DNA of 64,000 nt from positions 1,942,142 through 2,006,141 of the forward strand of contig NZ_LJJB01000007.1 of NCBI RefSeq assembly GCF_001420695.1. The letters are read 5' to 3'. Origin of the DNA: Brevibacillus choshinensis (GTDB lineage Bacteria > Bacillota > Bacilli > Brevibacillales > Brevibacillaceae). Position numbers and translations under genes: made by a program. Shown in pieces: positions 16,048 to 25,322 of the stretch. Numbering within the stretch: position 1 is the first letter of the stretch; the number at the start of each line of letters is the position of its first letter. Below the pieces are notes generated by a model, which was not told the origin of the DNA, ran no database searches, and worked only from the letters and a program-made list of their open reading frames with translations.

Positions 16048-17039
16048 GTGTCCACCTCCTTGGCTTTTTCCTGCAGGACAGCGATTTCATCCAAACGATG
16101 ACATGCCACAAAATGATTCTCGCCCACTGGGACGAGCAATGGCTCTTCGTGTGTACAAGCTTCGATTTTAAAGGGACAGCGGGCTGAAAATCGGCATCCC
16201 TTTGGCGGATCTACTAAATCGGGTGGCGAGCCTTCTATGGAAATGAGTGTACCTTCCGTTTTCTTTAGATTGGGAAAGGCATTTGCCAGCCCCATCGTGT
16301 ACGGGTGAGTGGAGTTCTTCAACACTCGCGAAACCGGGCCGATCTCAATAATCTTTCCTGCATACATCACAGCGACATCGTCACACGTCTCTGCTACCAC
16401 TGAAATATCGTGCGTGATCATCACGAGCGTGAGGCCTAATTCTTTTTTCAAATTTTTCAGAACCCGTAGGACTTGATTTTGCACAATCACGTCCAATGCG
16501 GTCACTGGCTCATCCGCAATAATGAGCTTGGGATTAAGGGCGAGTGCGAGGGCAATCATCGCTCGCTGTTTCATTCCTCCCGAAAATTCGTGCGGGTAAT
16601 GGCGCAGACGCTTGGTGTCCAAACCAACCATAGTAAACAGCTCGTGTGCCCTGTTCGTCGCCTCCGCGCGGTTCAGCTTGCCCTTGAGCATCAAAATTTC
16701 CAAAAAGGAATCGATGACCGGATAGACGGGATTGAGTGAGTCCATCGCTGCCTGCGGGATGAGGGATAGATCCTTCCAGCGAACATTCCGGATGTTGGAC
16801 TCTGTCATTTGCGTCAGATCATTTCCCTCAAACCGGACCGAACCGCCCGCGATGATCCCATTTCCAGCGAGTACGCGAATGATGCCTTTCACCAAGGTGC
16901 TCTTGCCACAGCCGCTTTCACCCACAAGTCCGATGCTTCGTCCATGATCGACCGTGAAGGATACACCATCGACAGCCTTGCTGATTCCACGTGACGTTTT
17001 GTAGTAGATTTTCAAGTCGTTTACTTCCAACAGTGACAA
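16026..17039 (-). CDS. Oligopeptide ABC transporter ATPase (OppD/DppD type)
   Basis: A 337-residue ATPase with Walker A GESGCGKST, signature FSGGMKQRA, Walker B LIIADEP, MITHDISV and the C-terminal GCRFSARCPFKIEACT motif. It energises the importer formed with the two permeases encoded directly upstream. The start is a TTG (reads as MSLLEVNDLKIYYKT) with a GGGGGGG stretch 7 bases upstream; longer in-frame starts fall within the permease gene and were rejected. Confidence 0.9.
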   Translation of the reverse strand: MSLLEVNDLKIYYKTSRGISKAVDGVSFTVDHGRSIGLVGESGCGKSTLVKGIIRVLAGNGIIAGGSVRFEGNDLTQMTESNIRNVRWKDLSLIPQAAMDSLNPVYPVIDSFLEILMLKGKLNRAEATNRAHELFTMVGLDTKRLRHYPHEFSGGMKQRAMIALALALNPKLIIADEPVTALDVIVQNQVLRVLKNLKKELGLTLVMITHDISVVAETCDDVAVMYAGKIIEIGPVSRVLKNSTHPYTMGLANAFPNLKKTEGTLISIEGSPPDLVDPPKGCRFSARCPFKIEACTHEEPLLVPVGENHFVACHRLDEIAVLQEKAKEVDTWRKIPS

Positions 17040-17056
17040 TGCTTTTCCCCCCCTGG

Positions 17057-17992
17057 TTATTGATTTTTCAACCGAGGATATAAAATTTCTTCCGAGCCTC
17101 TCCCGATATAGAAGCCAGCCATGACCGTCAGCATGATAAAAATACCAGGAGGAATGATCCACCAATACGCCTCGCGACTCAATGCTTGGGACGCATACGC
17201 ATCATTGAGCATGAAGCCCCAGCTCATCATCGCAGGGTCTCCAAACCCAAGAAAGCTAACAGCAGCTTCTGTCAAGATCGCCCATCCCATCGCCAGTGAA
17301 CCGTACAGAAAAGAAAGCGGAAGGATATTGGGAGCCACCTGCACGAACAAAATTCGCAAATCGGAAGCACCTGAAATTTTCGCTGCTTCCACGAAGCTTC
17401 GCTCACGAACAGTGAGCACCTGAGAGCGGATGACACGGGCGGTGTCCCTCCAAAGCAACAGGCCCATGGCCAACACGATATTCCAGACGCTCGGCCCTAA
17501 AAAGGCGACCAGCACGATGACGAAAGGTTCAAATGGGATACCAAATGCTACGTCGGTCACACGCATTAGGACACCGTCGACCCGACCTTTGTAGTAACCA
17601 GCGAATAGACCCACTAGAGTCCCGACAACCACTACGAAAAATGCCGCGGTAAGTCCGACCATCATCGCTGGCTTTGCCCCATAGATGAGCTGTGAAAAGA
17701 TATCTCTTCCCATGTTCGTCGTTCCTAGCCAGTGCTCAGCAGACGGCGGTTGGTTGAAGGCAAGCTTCCCGTTGTGCTTGATCATTTCATGCGGATCATA
17801 GGGTGCGAGTAATGGCGCAAACAGAGCAATCAAAATGAAAAACAGATAAATGACGGCGCCAGTCATGCTAAATGGATCGTTTTTCAAAAAACGATAGACT
17901 CCCGTCAGATTTTGCATAAGGATCGTGAGCAGGTTCGTTTTCCGATACGCTGCATTCACAGTGCTTTGCTCCATTTTTACCTCAGGGATCAT
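17057..17992 (-). CDS. Oligopeptide ABC permease (OppC/DppC type)
   Basis: A 311-residue inner-membrane permease with about six spans. The N-terminal OppC signature FLKNDPFSMTGAVIYLFFILIALFAPLLAPYDP is visible in part. The EAA loop EAAKISGASDLRILFVQVAPNI lies near residue 200, for contact with the ATPases. The ATG at 17992 has GGGAGGTGA upstream; a GTG at 18001 overlapping the upstream stop is possible. Together with the OppB-type permease it forms the channel of the first importer. Confidence 0.92.
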   Translation of the reverse strand: MIPEVKMEQSTVNAAYRKTNLLTILMQNLTGVYRFLKNDPFSMTGAVIYLFFILIALFAPLLAPYDPHEMIKHNGKLAFNQPPSAEHWLGTTNMGRDIFSQLIYGAKPAMMVGLTAAFFVVVVGTLVGLFAGYYKGRVDGVLMRVTDVAFGIPFEPFVIVLVAFLGPSVWNIVLAMGLLLWRDTARVIRSQVLTVRERSFVEAAKISGASDLRILFVQVAPNILPLSFLYGSLAMGWAILTEAAVSFLGFGDPAMMSWGFMLNDAYASQALSREAYWWIIPPGIFIMLTVMAGFYIGRGSEEILYPRLKNQ

Positions 17993-17997
17993 CCCTC

Positions 17998-18987
17998 TCA
18001 CCTCCCTTTGCCGAATGTGACCCGAGGATCTAAGAAGCTGTATAGAATGTCTGCGATAAAATTCATGATGACCATAACCGCAGCACTTAAGATAAATGCC
18101 CCTTGGGCCAACGCATAATCGCTTGCAGATACCGCATTGACGAGCAAACGTCCCAGGCCAGGCCAGCTAAATACCATTTCAATGACGACGTTCCCTCCAA
18201 GGGCATAGCCAATTCCCACTGCCATCGCGGTGACCACTGGCAAAGCAGCATTTCTCGCGGCATATTTGAGCATGATTCTGCGCTCGCTCAATCCTCTCAT
18301 TCTGGCGACTTCCACATAGGATTCACCCATCACGTCTAGCATATTTGACCGCATCAACAACAGCGGAAGCCCCATCAAATATATAGCAGCTGTCAGAGCG
18401 GGCAGGAACAAATGCTTGAGAAACGAGAGAGAGGTAAGTTTTTCCCATTCGGACGCATAGACGACCCCTGTCGCAGAGGCTCCGCCTGAAGGAAACCAGT
18501 GCAATTGAAACGAAAAGATGACCAGCACGATCATGCCTACCCACATTTGCGGCGCTGATCTTGTAAACAGGGTGATGATAATACCGAATGTTTCGAATTT
18601 TGTCTTGCGTTTCCAGGCGAGTAATACGCCACCCAATATCCCCACGAGGTAGGCGATCACAAAGGAAAAGAGCATGAGGTACAGCGTATTGGGCAAAACG
18701 CCCCAGATCACGTCCATGACCGGAGCTCGGAATTTAAAGGAATCCCCTAGCTCTCCCTGTACTAGATTGGCCAAATAAATGACATATTGCATCCATAGTG
18801 GTTTATCTAAGCCAAACTGCGCCATCAAGATGTCTTGCTGCTCTTTGGTAAAAGTAGGGTCGATATACGCCACCAGCGGATTTCCCGGCATCAATCGAAA
18901 GATAAAAAACAGGATCGTAGCAATAATCCAAAGGGTGAGGATCATCTGAGCCAAGCGACTCAAAACGAATTTTGATCGGTTCCCCAA
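17998..18987 (-). CDS. Oligopeptide ABC permease (OppB/DppB type)
   Basis: A 329-residue permease. The N-terminal OppB motif LWIIATILFFIFRLMPGNPL is followed by the periplasmic DKPLWMQYVIYL segment and the EAA loop VEVARMRGLSERRIMLKYAARNA, then AMAVGIGYALGGNVVIEMVFSWPGLGRLLVNA, typical of the family (partial landmarks). The start is TTG with GAAAGGAGAG 6-7 bases upstream; the ATG at 19059 has no ribosome site. Confidence 0.9.
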   Translation of the reverse strand: MGNRSKFVLSRLAQMILTLWIIATILFFIFRLMPGNPLVAYIDPTFTKEQQDILMAQFGLDKPLWMQYVIYLANLVQGELGDSFKFRAPVMDVIWGVLPNTLYLMLFSFVIAYLVGILGGVLLAWKRKTKFETFGIIITLFTRSAPQMWVGMIVLVIFSFQLHWFPSGGASATGVVYASEWEKLTSLSFLKHLFLPALTAAIYLMGLPLLLMRSNMLDVMGESYVEVARMRGLSERRIMLKYAARNAALPVVTAMAVGIGYALGGNVVIEMVFSWPGLGRLLVNAVSASDYALAQGAFILSAAVMVIMNFIADILYSFLDPRVTFGKGR

Positions 18988-19090
18988 TATGTTCTCTCCT
19001 TTCTCGAATGGATTCAAAGGCGTGGGAATGTTGGCGATCAGCTGCTGCCAACATCCCACACGAACGATAGGTTGTAAGTAGAGTCAGCCC

Positions 19091-20815
19091 TTATTTGCTG
19101 AGCTCTTCTTTTTTGCCAGCTGGATAAAGCAGCTTGCCTGCCGCATCCCACTCATAGCCAGCTTCCTGAAGGATCTTCTTCGCCTCTTCCACCCCACCGG
19201 AAGGATATTTTAGATTCGGGTTTTTCCAGATCGACAATGCGGGAGAAATAACGGAATCGCCTGGTTCTGCAAAGCCTTTGTAGACGACCTGCGCCATCAT
19301 GTCACGATCGATGGAAGCTGCCAAAGCCCTGCGGAACGCCACATCATTAAATGGTGGCCTCCGGTGATTCACCGCAAAGAATTGGAAGCCAAGGTCGGTC
19401 GTTGTAATCATCGTGAGATTCTGGCTCGCTTCTACTTTTTGCTGGAGCAATTGTCCATCACCCGGGAACACCGCCAGGAAATTGATTTCACCATTCTCGA
19501 TCATTCCTAGAGAGGCTTCTGTATTCGGAATCTCTTTCATGATCCACTTCTCGATTTTCGGAGGGGAAAAGTGCTCTTTGTTTGCACTCAGAACGACTTC
19601 TTCTTTGAATTTCCAGTTTTCGTATTTGAATGGTCCAGAGCCAATCGGCGTTTTCTCCTGATAGCTCTCGGCATTCTCCGGCTTGGTCTTCAGATCCTCA
19701 ATGATCGGACCCCATATATGCTTGGGCACAAGATTCAATTTGGATAAGCTTGCCGTTTCGAATGCTGCCCATGGTCTTTTTAGCGTGAATTCCAAGGTAA
19801 GCGGATCTTTGATATCGATCTTATCGATGATTTCAACAAACGGCTTATACATGGGCACTTCGCCTGTCAGTGGAGCCTCGTAGGAGAATTTCACGTCTTC
19901 GGCGGTGACTGGTTTTCCATCGTGCCATTTCATGCCTGCGCGTAATTTAATTTCAATCTGTGTGTCCGTTTTCCACGTCACGGATTCAGCAGCCCACGGC
20001 TTTGGCAGACCTTCTTTGTCAATTCGCATCAGACGATCCCAGATCAGCTCTGTCACCCAGGAATCGAAGGAGCCACTAATGTAGAATGGGTTGAGAGCTT
20101 GAACCGAGTCATTGCTGTTCAAGACCATGTTCTTCTGCTGGCCGATCGGTGTCGCATTCAGATACGTCCAAATGTTACGGATGCCCATACCTGCCATCTC
20201 AACGATGGAATTTTTATCAAAGACTTGATGGTTGTAAACGTATTTCAATTTGGGGTGTACGTTGAAAAGGTAAGCGACATCATTCGCGATGATATCCTGC
20301 GCTTTGAAAATCAGGTTTTTCCGTTCTTCACGATCTACCGTGATCCGTTGCTGCTCCGCGATTTTGTCGTATTCGGGATTGTTGTACCCGATGAAGTTGT
20401 AGCCGTCTTTGGCCGTGCTGGAATGAAACAGGTTGTAAATAAATTCATCCGGGTCTAGCCTCTCTGGACGCGCAGCCATTTGCCAGCCGGTCATATCCCA
20501 CTCGTCACGTTTGTACCAGACGATGTCGGATTGCTGTTCATACGGCATTGGCTTTAACTCAGCGTTGATGCCGAGCTCCTTCATGGCGCCTGCAATCAGA
20601 TTGGCCCGCTCGTATTCATCCGGTGCGGATGCTTGCGGTCTGGTTAAGATTTGCAGTGTGCGAATTTCTCTGCTTTTGGCGTCAGCTGGCTCTGTCTTCG
20701 GAGTGTCATTGGTTTTGGGCTGTGTTTGTGTCTCGCTCGTGCAAGCTGATAGTACAGTCCCTAAAAGAACGGTGGTGGCCATCAGCCCGAACTTCCACTT
20801 GTGTGCTCTTTTCAT
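19091..20815 (-). CDS. Family 5 peptide-binding lipoprotein, apparently circularly permuted
   Basis: A 574-residue solute-binding lipoprotein: signal peptide, lipobox VLSAC (Cys25) and a Thr/Gln/Pro linker. The order of the SBP_bac_5 fold is unusual. Residues about 49-215 look like the usual C-terminal part: LQILTRPQ, MKELGINAELKPM, GYNNPEYDKIAEQ, AQDIIANDVAYLFNVHP. Residues from about 229 look like the usual N-terminal part: NSNDSVQALNPFYI, IKLRAGMKWHDGKPVTAEDV. The protein ends with AKKILQEAGYEWDAAGKLLYP, exactly where a normal member would continue into the first segment. It should still bind peptide for the importer encoded downstream. ATG with AGGGGGAA upstream. Confidence 0.88.
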   Translation of the reverse strand: MKRAHKWKFGLMATTVLLGTVLSACTSETQTQPKTNDTPKTEPADAKSREIRTLQILTRPQASAPDEYERANLIAGAMKELGINAELKPMPYEQQSDIVWYKRDEWDMTGWQMAARPERLDPDEFIYNLFHSSTAKDGYNFIGYNNPEYDKIAEQQRITVDREERKNLIFKAQDIIANDVAYLFNVHPKLKYVYNHQVFDKNSIVEMAGMGIRNIWTYLNATPIGQQKNMVLNSNDSVQALNPFYISGSFDSWVTELIWDRLMRIDKEGLPKPWAAESVTWKTDTQIEIKLRAGMKWHDGKPVTAEDVKFSYEAPLTGEVPMYKPFVEIIDKIDIKDPLTLEFTLKRPWAAFETASLSKLNLVPKHIWGPIIEDLKTKPENAESYQEKTPIGSGPFKYENWKFKEEVVLSANKEHFSPPKIEKWIMKEIPNTEASLGMIENGEINFLAVFPGDGQLLQQKVEASQNLTMITTTDLGFQFFAVNHRRPPFNDVAFRRALAASIDRDMMAQVVYKGFAEPGDSVISPALSIWKNPNLKYPSGGVEEAKKILQEAGYEWDAAGKLLYPAGKKEELSK

Positions 20816-20840
20816 TCGGTTTCCCCCTATCAAAGGTTGA

Positions 20841-22592
20841 TTACGCACGGACTATGCGCTTTGCTTTGTGCAGTGTCCAGGCGAGGCGGTTCTGTCCCCT
20901 CGTCAAATGGGTCAAGGTCACCTGGTATCGATGGGACCCCTCATCAAGCTGTGGCAGCGTTGTTGCAGGTGCAATATCGGGAAGCGGCGGAATATCGACG
21001 GCTGGATCATGCCAGAACTTGCCTCGCCGGGTAAAGTTGATGGGAACCAAGGTTCTGCTCAATTCTCGTAGCACATCATTGGCCTGCTGCACCGCAGGGT
21101 CGAGGACACCACGATCTTGCAATGACGCAATGCGATCATAAAAATCGACCAAGCTCGAACGAAGATCATAGGCTTCCCGGAATGCCAGCTCGAACGAGAA
21201 GTGCTTTCCTGCGGCATTTTGGTATGTTTGTAGCGTTTTGATAAACTCATCTACGGTGTTTATGAACTGGAAAGGATGCAAGGTGGCATTCACGATGCGA
21301 TAAAGGGAGGCTGTATACACTTGCAAATCTCGCTGGAGGATTTCGTAATCAATGATGTGAATGAGATCTTCTTCGGTATGCCATTCGATGTTTGAGCCGC
21401 AGCCACCCACGGGATAGTAACCTTTTTCCTGTAGAACTTCTTCCGGAATGCTAGAGGATAGCATGTAAAAGGCTGTCAATCCAATATTGTGGAACGAATA
21501 GTCGCCAGCACGTGGTGGTCGATGCCCGATGGACTCTTCGCCGATCGCTTCCTTGATCGTGGTTTGGCAAAACTCATTTACTTCACTCATCCAGCTCATT
21601 TCATGGTAAGAGGTCGCCCACCGACAGCCCGGAGAATCACAGTTTACTTGGGCGATGCAATTTTCATCCAGATCTAAACCGAATGTATCCGCAAACCACG
21701 TCGATCCCGCATATCGACCTGTAGAGTGTCCCGGCCAGATCGCTATGCGCAGACTTCGTTTCAATAAGTCACGGTTTTGGTGGAAGACGCGTGCCATCTC
21801 GATCATGGCAGCATTGCCAGTGGCGTTGTCCCCCAAGCCTTGATGCCACGAATCCATGTGACCGTGGAGAAGGACGTATTTGTCTTTGTCCTCGGTGCCC
21901 TCGATGAAAATATCAATCAGTGGACAAGAGAACCACCCCTGATCCAAGTGAGTCTGGAATTGGACCTCTACTTTGTCTCTCGCGATCTGATCGATCAGCT
22001 CCTGTCCATCCCCACGATTGATCATCAGGACGGGTAATTTCGGTACGTTTTCATACGTATCTAGGTCAGGCGCTCCCCAGATGGGGGTACAGATGCTCTC
22101 ATGAATGTTTTTACCGGGGTGGATGAAGATCGCGCCGATGATTCCCAGCTCGTTTAGTTCCCTGATCCTAGCCGGTCTCGGAAACCCTTCGGTCAACACG
22201 ATTTTCCCTGTAAGACTTCCGCTCGCCAGATCAAACGACGAATCTTTTTGGTTATCCCACTTCTTCTTAAACCCAGTGGGAATGTAGACGAGCTCCCCGT
22301 CCCTCCAATCATCTCCAGTGATCACGGAGAAAGCTGGATTCTTTGCGCGAATCTCTTTTTCCACCGGGTGAACCAGCTTTAGCTTTGCGGGTCTTGGGAC
22401 GCTCAAGTAAAGATTTGGGCGGTGCACTTGGTAAGGAACTCCCCACTCGTCAAGCAAACTGGTCAGAAACTGAGCAGCCTGCCTTTCGTCTTCACTTCCC
22501 GACTCTCTCACCAGGCTGCCAAATCGCTCCAAAATCACCTTGGGCGTGTCCATACAGATGTCTTCCAACAGCCTCTTTTCGACTCCAACCAA
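20841..22592 (-). CDS. PA-domain M28-family protein 2, catalytic Glu pair replaced
   Basis: First gene of sigma-54 operon 1; 583 residues, same architecture as the other M28 proteins. The PA domain (GKIVLTEGFPRPARIREL) sits inside an M28B fold, with metal ligands in HMDSWHQGLGDNATG, VNCDSPG and EWHTEED. The Glu-Glu position again reads WPGHSTGRYAGS. No signal peptide, so it should act in the cytosol on imported peptides. Start TTG at 22592, preceded by GGGGGGCGATGAGG, and 51 bases downstream of the -12 box. An ATG nearby is in another frame. By eye it is closest to the paralogue at 29275-31074. Confidence 0.87.
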   Translation of the reverse strand: MVGVEKRLLEDICMDTPKVILERFGSLVRESGSEDERQAAQFLTSLLDEWGVPYQVHRPNLYLSVPRPAKLKLVHPVEKEIRAKNPAFSVITGDDWRDGELVYIPTGFKKKWDNQKDSSFDLASGSLTGKIVLTEGFPRPARIRELNELGIIGAIFIHPGKNIHESICTPIWGAPDLDTYENVPKLPVLMINRGDGQELIDQIARDKVEVQFQTHLDQGWFSCPLIDIFIEGTEDKDKYVLLHGHMDSWHQGLGDNATGNAAMIEMARVFHQNRDLLKRSLRIAIWPGHSTGRYAGSTWFADTFGLDLDENCIAQVNCDSPGCRWATSYHEMSWMSEVNEFCQTTIKEAIGEESIGHRPPRAGDYSFHNIGLTAFYMLSSSIPEEVLQEKGYYPVGGCGSNIEWHTEEDLIHIIDYEILQRDLQVYTASLYRIVNATLHPFQFINTVDEFIKTLQTYQNAAGKHFSFELAFREAYDLRSSLVDFYDRIASLQDRGVLDPAVQQANDVLRELSRTLVPINFTRRGKFWHDPAVDIPPLPDIAPATTLPQLDEGSHRYQVTLTHLTRGQNRLAWTLHKAKRIVRA

Positions 22593-22642
22593 ACCTCATC
22601 GCCCCCCTTTTTTGTCGTTCACTTGTCTCGTCTGCTGATATA

Positions 22643-22658
22643 CGCAAGACCTGTGCCA
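22643..22658 (-). promoter_or_regulatory. Sigma-54 promoter of peptide operon 1
   Basis: On the minus strand TGGCAC-AGGTC-TTGCG matches the -24/-12 consensus TGGCAC-N5-TTGCa with exact spacing, preceded by T as usual. It lies 51 bases before the M28 start. Confidence 0.85.
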
Positions 22659-22756
22659 ATGGCAAGAGCTCGAAAGAAAGGCTACGAAGCTGTCGATTTT
22701 TAGAGATTCACTTCCCTGAGATCTGATTTAGGGTCGGAATGCGTGAAGTTCAAAAA

Positions 22757-22776
22757 CCCAAGATGACCTAAGATGT
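22757..22776. promoter_or_regulatory. Upstream activator element A
   Basis: CCCAAGATGACCTAAGATG is a tandem 9-10 base repeat, beginning 99 bases upstream of the -24 box. It matches elements at 40467 and 48613 in sequence, orientation and distance. Probable binding site of the sigma-54 activator encoded at 44954-47005. Confidence 0.65.
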
Positions 22777-22804
22777 GGTTTCGGAAGCCTCATCGATAAA
22801 ATGT

Positions 22805-22851
22805 AAAAAGCGGCCGACCACGACGCGAAATGAACGTCGTAGACAGCCGCA
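22805..22851 (-). terminator. Terminator of the MerR gene
   Basis: Interrupted stem on the minus strand: GCGGC...ACGACG / CGTCGT...GCCGC, then TTTTTACATTTT. It lies 50 bases after the MerR stop and insulates the sigma-54 control region. Confidence 0.6.
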
Positions 22852-22900
22852 ACACATTTGATTCTCAGGTTTTACACCAAAATTAGTATATTCTGTACTT

Positions 22901-23266
22901 TCAATCCCTATGTTCACTGATCAAAGCTTTGTACGTCGCAATTTTGTCTGCCAACATCTTCTCCGTGGCTTCTAAATTCATGATTTGATTCTGAACAGCG
23001 TTACGATGATCTTCCAGCAGGTTCAAACGGGCTATAGTTGTATGCTCTCCTTCTTTATATAACCGAGCGTATTCTCTGATTTGGGTTAGCGGCATTTGGG
23101 TTTGTTTCAACCTCATAACAAATCTCAGCCAAGCAACATGGGATTCATCATATAATCTTTCTCCATGCGCATTGCGCTTCGGAACAATGATCTCTTCCTT
23201 TTCATAGTATCGCAGTGTGTGTGCAGATACCCCCAATAGCTTGGCTACCTCGCTGATTGTGTACAT
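22901..23266 (-). CDS. MerR-family regulator (AdhR-like)
   Basis: A 121-residue MerR protein. The N-terminal winged helix is YTISEVAKLLGVSAHTLRYYEKEEII (two halves visible), followed by the RLYDESHVAWLRFVMRLKQTQMPLTQI helix pair and a C-terminal coiled coil for dimerisation. There is no Cys cluster for metal. AdhR-like members sense aldehydes through a single Cys; none is present in this sequence, so the ligand is open. ATG at 23266 with GGAGG 5 bases upstream. It is divergent from the SDR gene, whose promoter has a 19-base spacer and a central dyad as MerR proteins require. Confidence 0.88.
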   Translation of the reverse strand: MYTISEVAKLLGVSAHTLRYYEKEEIIVPKRNAHGERLYDESHVAWLRFVMRLKQTQMPLTQIREYARLYKEGEHTTIARLNLLEDHRNAVQNQIMNLEATEKMLADKIATYKALISEHRD

Positions 23267-23322
23267 ACCGACCTCCATATTTTATAGCCATTTACATGTC
23301 CTCCATCATTATAAAAAATGAT

Positions 23323-23353
23323 TTGACTTAGAGTAAACTCTAACCTATATACT
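23323..23353 (+). promoter_or_regulatory. MerR-type promoter/operator of the SDR gene
   Basis: TTGACT and TATACT are separated by 19 bases instead of 17, the hallmark of MerR-activated promoters. The spacer overlaps a perfect dyad TTAGAGT-AA-ACTCTAA (23328-23343). Confidence 0.85.
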
Positions 23354-23408
23354 CAAATCGTAGTTGCTTGATCGTCCATTCGCTTCGATAAAATGAGGAG
23401 GAGATCAC

Positions 23409-24167
23409 ATGAAATATACTGTGATTACTGGCGCTAGCTCAGGTATTGGTTATGAAGCCGCTCTCGCTTTTGCAGCTCGCGGAAAAAACGTAGTCCTCGT
23501 TGCCCGTAGAAAGGATCAATTGGATGAACTAAAATCTGAGATCGCACGCATCCATCCTGATGTAGATGTGGTTATTCGGGCGGCTGACTTATCGGTTTCT
23601 GAAAATGTTTATAAGCTATACGAAAACCTGCAAGAGTTCCCACTCGAAACGTGGATCAACAATGCGGGATTTGGCAACTTTGCTTCCGTTGGCACTCAAG
23701 ATTTGAACAAGATAGAAACCATGCTGCATGTAAATATAGAAGCGTTGACGGTACTCTCCTCCCTTTTCGTTCGTGATTACTCAAATGTGGAAGGAACACA
23801 ACTGATCAACGTTTCATCCGGCGGAGGTTATACGATTGTGGGAAATGCCATTACGTACTGCGCGACGAAGTTTTATGTCAGTGCCTTTACGGAAGGACTT
23901 TCACACGAACTGAAAAGTCAAGGTGCACACATGCAAGCAAAAGTGTTGGCACCTGCCGCAACAGAAACCGAATTCGCAAAACGCGCTTTCGATCTCAAGG
24001 AATTTGAATACCACGGCACGGTGCCAAAGTTCCATACCGCACAGGAAATGGCGGGCTTCTTGCTTGATTTGTATGATAGCGATAAGGTTGTAGGGATTGT
24101 GGATGGAATGACGTATGAGTTTGAGCTACGCGACGCTATCTTTCCTTACGTGGAGAGAACGCGTTAG
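23409..24167 (+). CDS. Short-chain dehydrogenase/reductase
   Basis: A 252-residue classical SDR: cofactor motif TGASSGIGYEAA (residues 7-18), NNAGFG, INVSSGGGY with the catalytic Ser, and YCATK with catalytic Tyr and Lys. ARRKDQLDEL after strand two favours NADP. Substrate unknown; similar YqjQ-like proteins are common in Bacillota. GAGGAGGAG lies upstream of the ATG. Control by the divergent MerR protein is strongly suggested by the promoter. Confidence 0.9.
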   Translation: MKYTVITGASSGIGYEAALAFAARGKNVVLVARRKDQLDELKSEIARIHPDVDVVIRAADLSVSENVYKLYENLQEFPLETWINNAGFGNFASVGTQDLNKIETMLHVNIEALTVLSSLFVRDYSNVEGTQLINVSSGGGYTIVGNAITYCATKFYVSAFTEGLSHELKSQGAHMQAKVLAPAATETEFAKRAFDLKEFEYHGTVPKFHTAQEMAGFLLDLYDSDKVVGIVDGMTYEFELRDAIFPYVERTR

Positions 24168-24275
24168 AAGTTTTCTCAGTGAACGCTTTTATGGTGAAGG
24201 ATTTGTAGGCTGATGGTAAACCTTATAGAATGTGGTCTGTATGGTCATAATCATAACACGGTAAGGAGTTGCCTG

Positions 24276-25241
24276 ATGAATCATCAAAAAATCGTTCATT
24301 TTAGTGATAAAGACTTGGATGGAGAATCCTGTGCGATTCTTAGTCGTCTTGCTTTTTCAGGTCAAGAAGTTGATACCCGTGGAGTGTCACCGTACACCGT
24401 CAATCAAGAAGTCCAAAGGTTTATGGGAGAAGAGCTCACCCGTGAGATGTATGTCGTGATTACAGATGTTAGCGTCAACGAAGAAGTAGCTGCTAACATT
24501 CAGAAAAAAGTTGATCAAGGGCATTCGTTTGTCTTGATCGATCATCACCCCACCGCTTTGCCATTAACTTCAAAATATGAATGGGCAAACGTTATCGTAG
24601 ATGAAGCAGGGAAAAAGACCTCGGCAACTAGCCTCTATTTTGACTACCTAATAAACCAAGGATACCTAACTCCCACAGGCGTTCTTTCTGACTATGTTGA
24701 GTTAGTCCGTTCCTTTGATACGTGGGACTGGGATGCGACCGGAAATATACAAGCGAATCAATTGAACATTTTATTCTATCTGGTCGATAGAGATACGTTT
24801 GCTCAAAGTGTGATCGGACGATTGCGTGGTGAAGGCGTCCATACGGATCAGTTCGTATTCGAGGAATTAGAATCGATTCTCATCTATACCGAAGAAAAGC
24901 GAATGGACGAGTTTGAACAAAAAAAGCGGAAGCAAATGAAGCATGTTACGGTAGAAATCGATTTACATGAGCCAAAAGCCTATCAAGTCGGCGTGGTATT
25001 CCTGGAACAATATCACTCCACGACAGGAAACTACTTATGCAAAAACGATGAGACGATTGATTTCGTAGCGATGCTTGATCCTGGGAAAGGGAGAATCAGT
25101 TTTCGAACGGTTCGAGAGGACGTGGATCTTTCTGTGATCGCACATCATTACGGAGGAGGTGGACATCCAAAGTCGTCAGGATGTTCATTTACTGGAGTGA
25201 CTTTAAAAACCTTCGTGTACCCTGCCCTGCGAATCAATTAG
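24276..25241 (+). CDS. DHH-family phosphoesterase
   Basis: A 321-residue DHH/DHHA1 protein. The N-terminal DKDLDGESC and central LIDHHPTAL motifs hold the Mn2+ ligands, and the C-terminal HHYGGGGHPKSSGC is the DHHA1 substrate-binding glycine loop. The family includes oligoribonucleases (NrnA/NrnB-like) and c-di-AMP phosphodiesterases. No membrane or PAS segments are present, so a cytosolic NrnB-like nuclease is more likely. ATG at 24276 with AAGGAG 7 bases upstream; the longer frame from 24213 lacks a site. Confidence 0.88.
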   Translation: MNHQKIVHFSDKDLDGESCAILSRLAFSGQEVDTRGVSPYTVNQEVQRFMGEELTREMYVVITDVSVNEEVAANIQKKVDQGHSFVLIDHHPTALPLTSKYEWANVIVDEAGKKTSATSLYFDYLINQGYLTPTGVLSDYVELVRSFDTWDWDATGNIQANQLNILFYLVDRDTFAQSVIGRLRGEGVHTDQFVFEELESILIYTEEKRMDEFEQKKRKQMKHVTVEIDLHEPKAYQVGVVFLEQYHSTTGNYLCKNDETIDFVAMLDPGKGRISFRTVREDVDLSVIAHHYGGGGHPKSSGCSFTGVTLKTFVYPALRIN

Positions 25242-25254
25242 AGCACTACGTAAC

Positions 25255-25288
25255 AAAAAGAGCCAAGCATGTGCTTCGGCTCTTTTCT
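25255..25288. terminator. Terminator of the DHH gene
   Basis: AAAGAGCC-AAGCATGTGCTTC-GGCTCTTTTC, 14 bases after the DHH stop. An inner AAGCA/TGCTT stem is also possible. A-rich flank allows use from both sides. Confidence 0.8.
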
Positions 25289-25322
25289 TCATGCCGGTGA
25301 CCTGTAGTGCCAGTCACATCCA

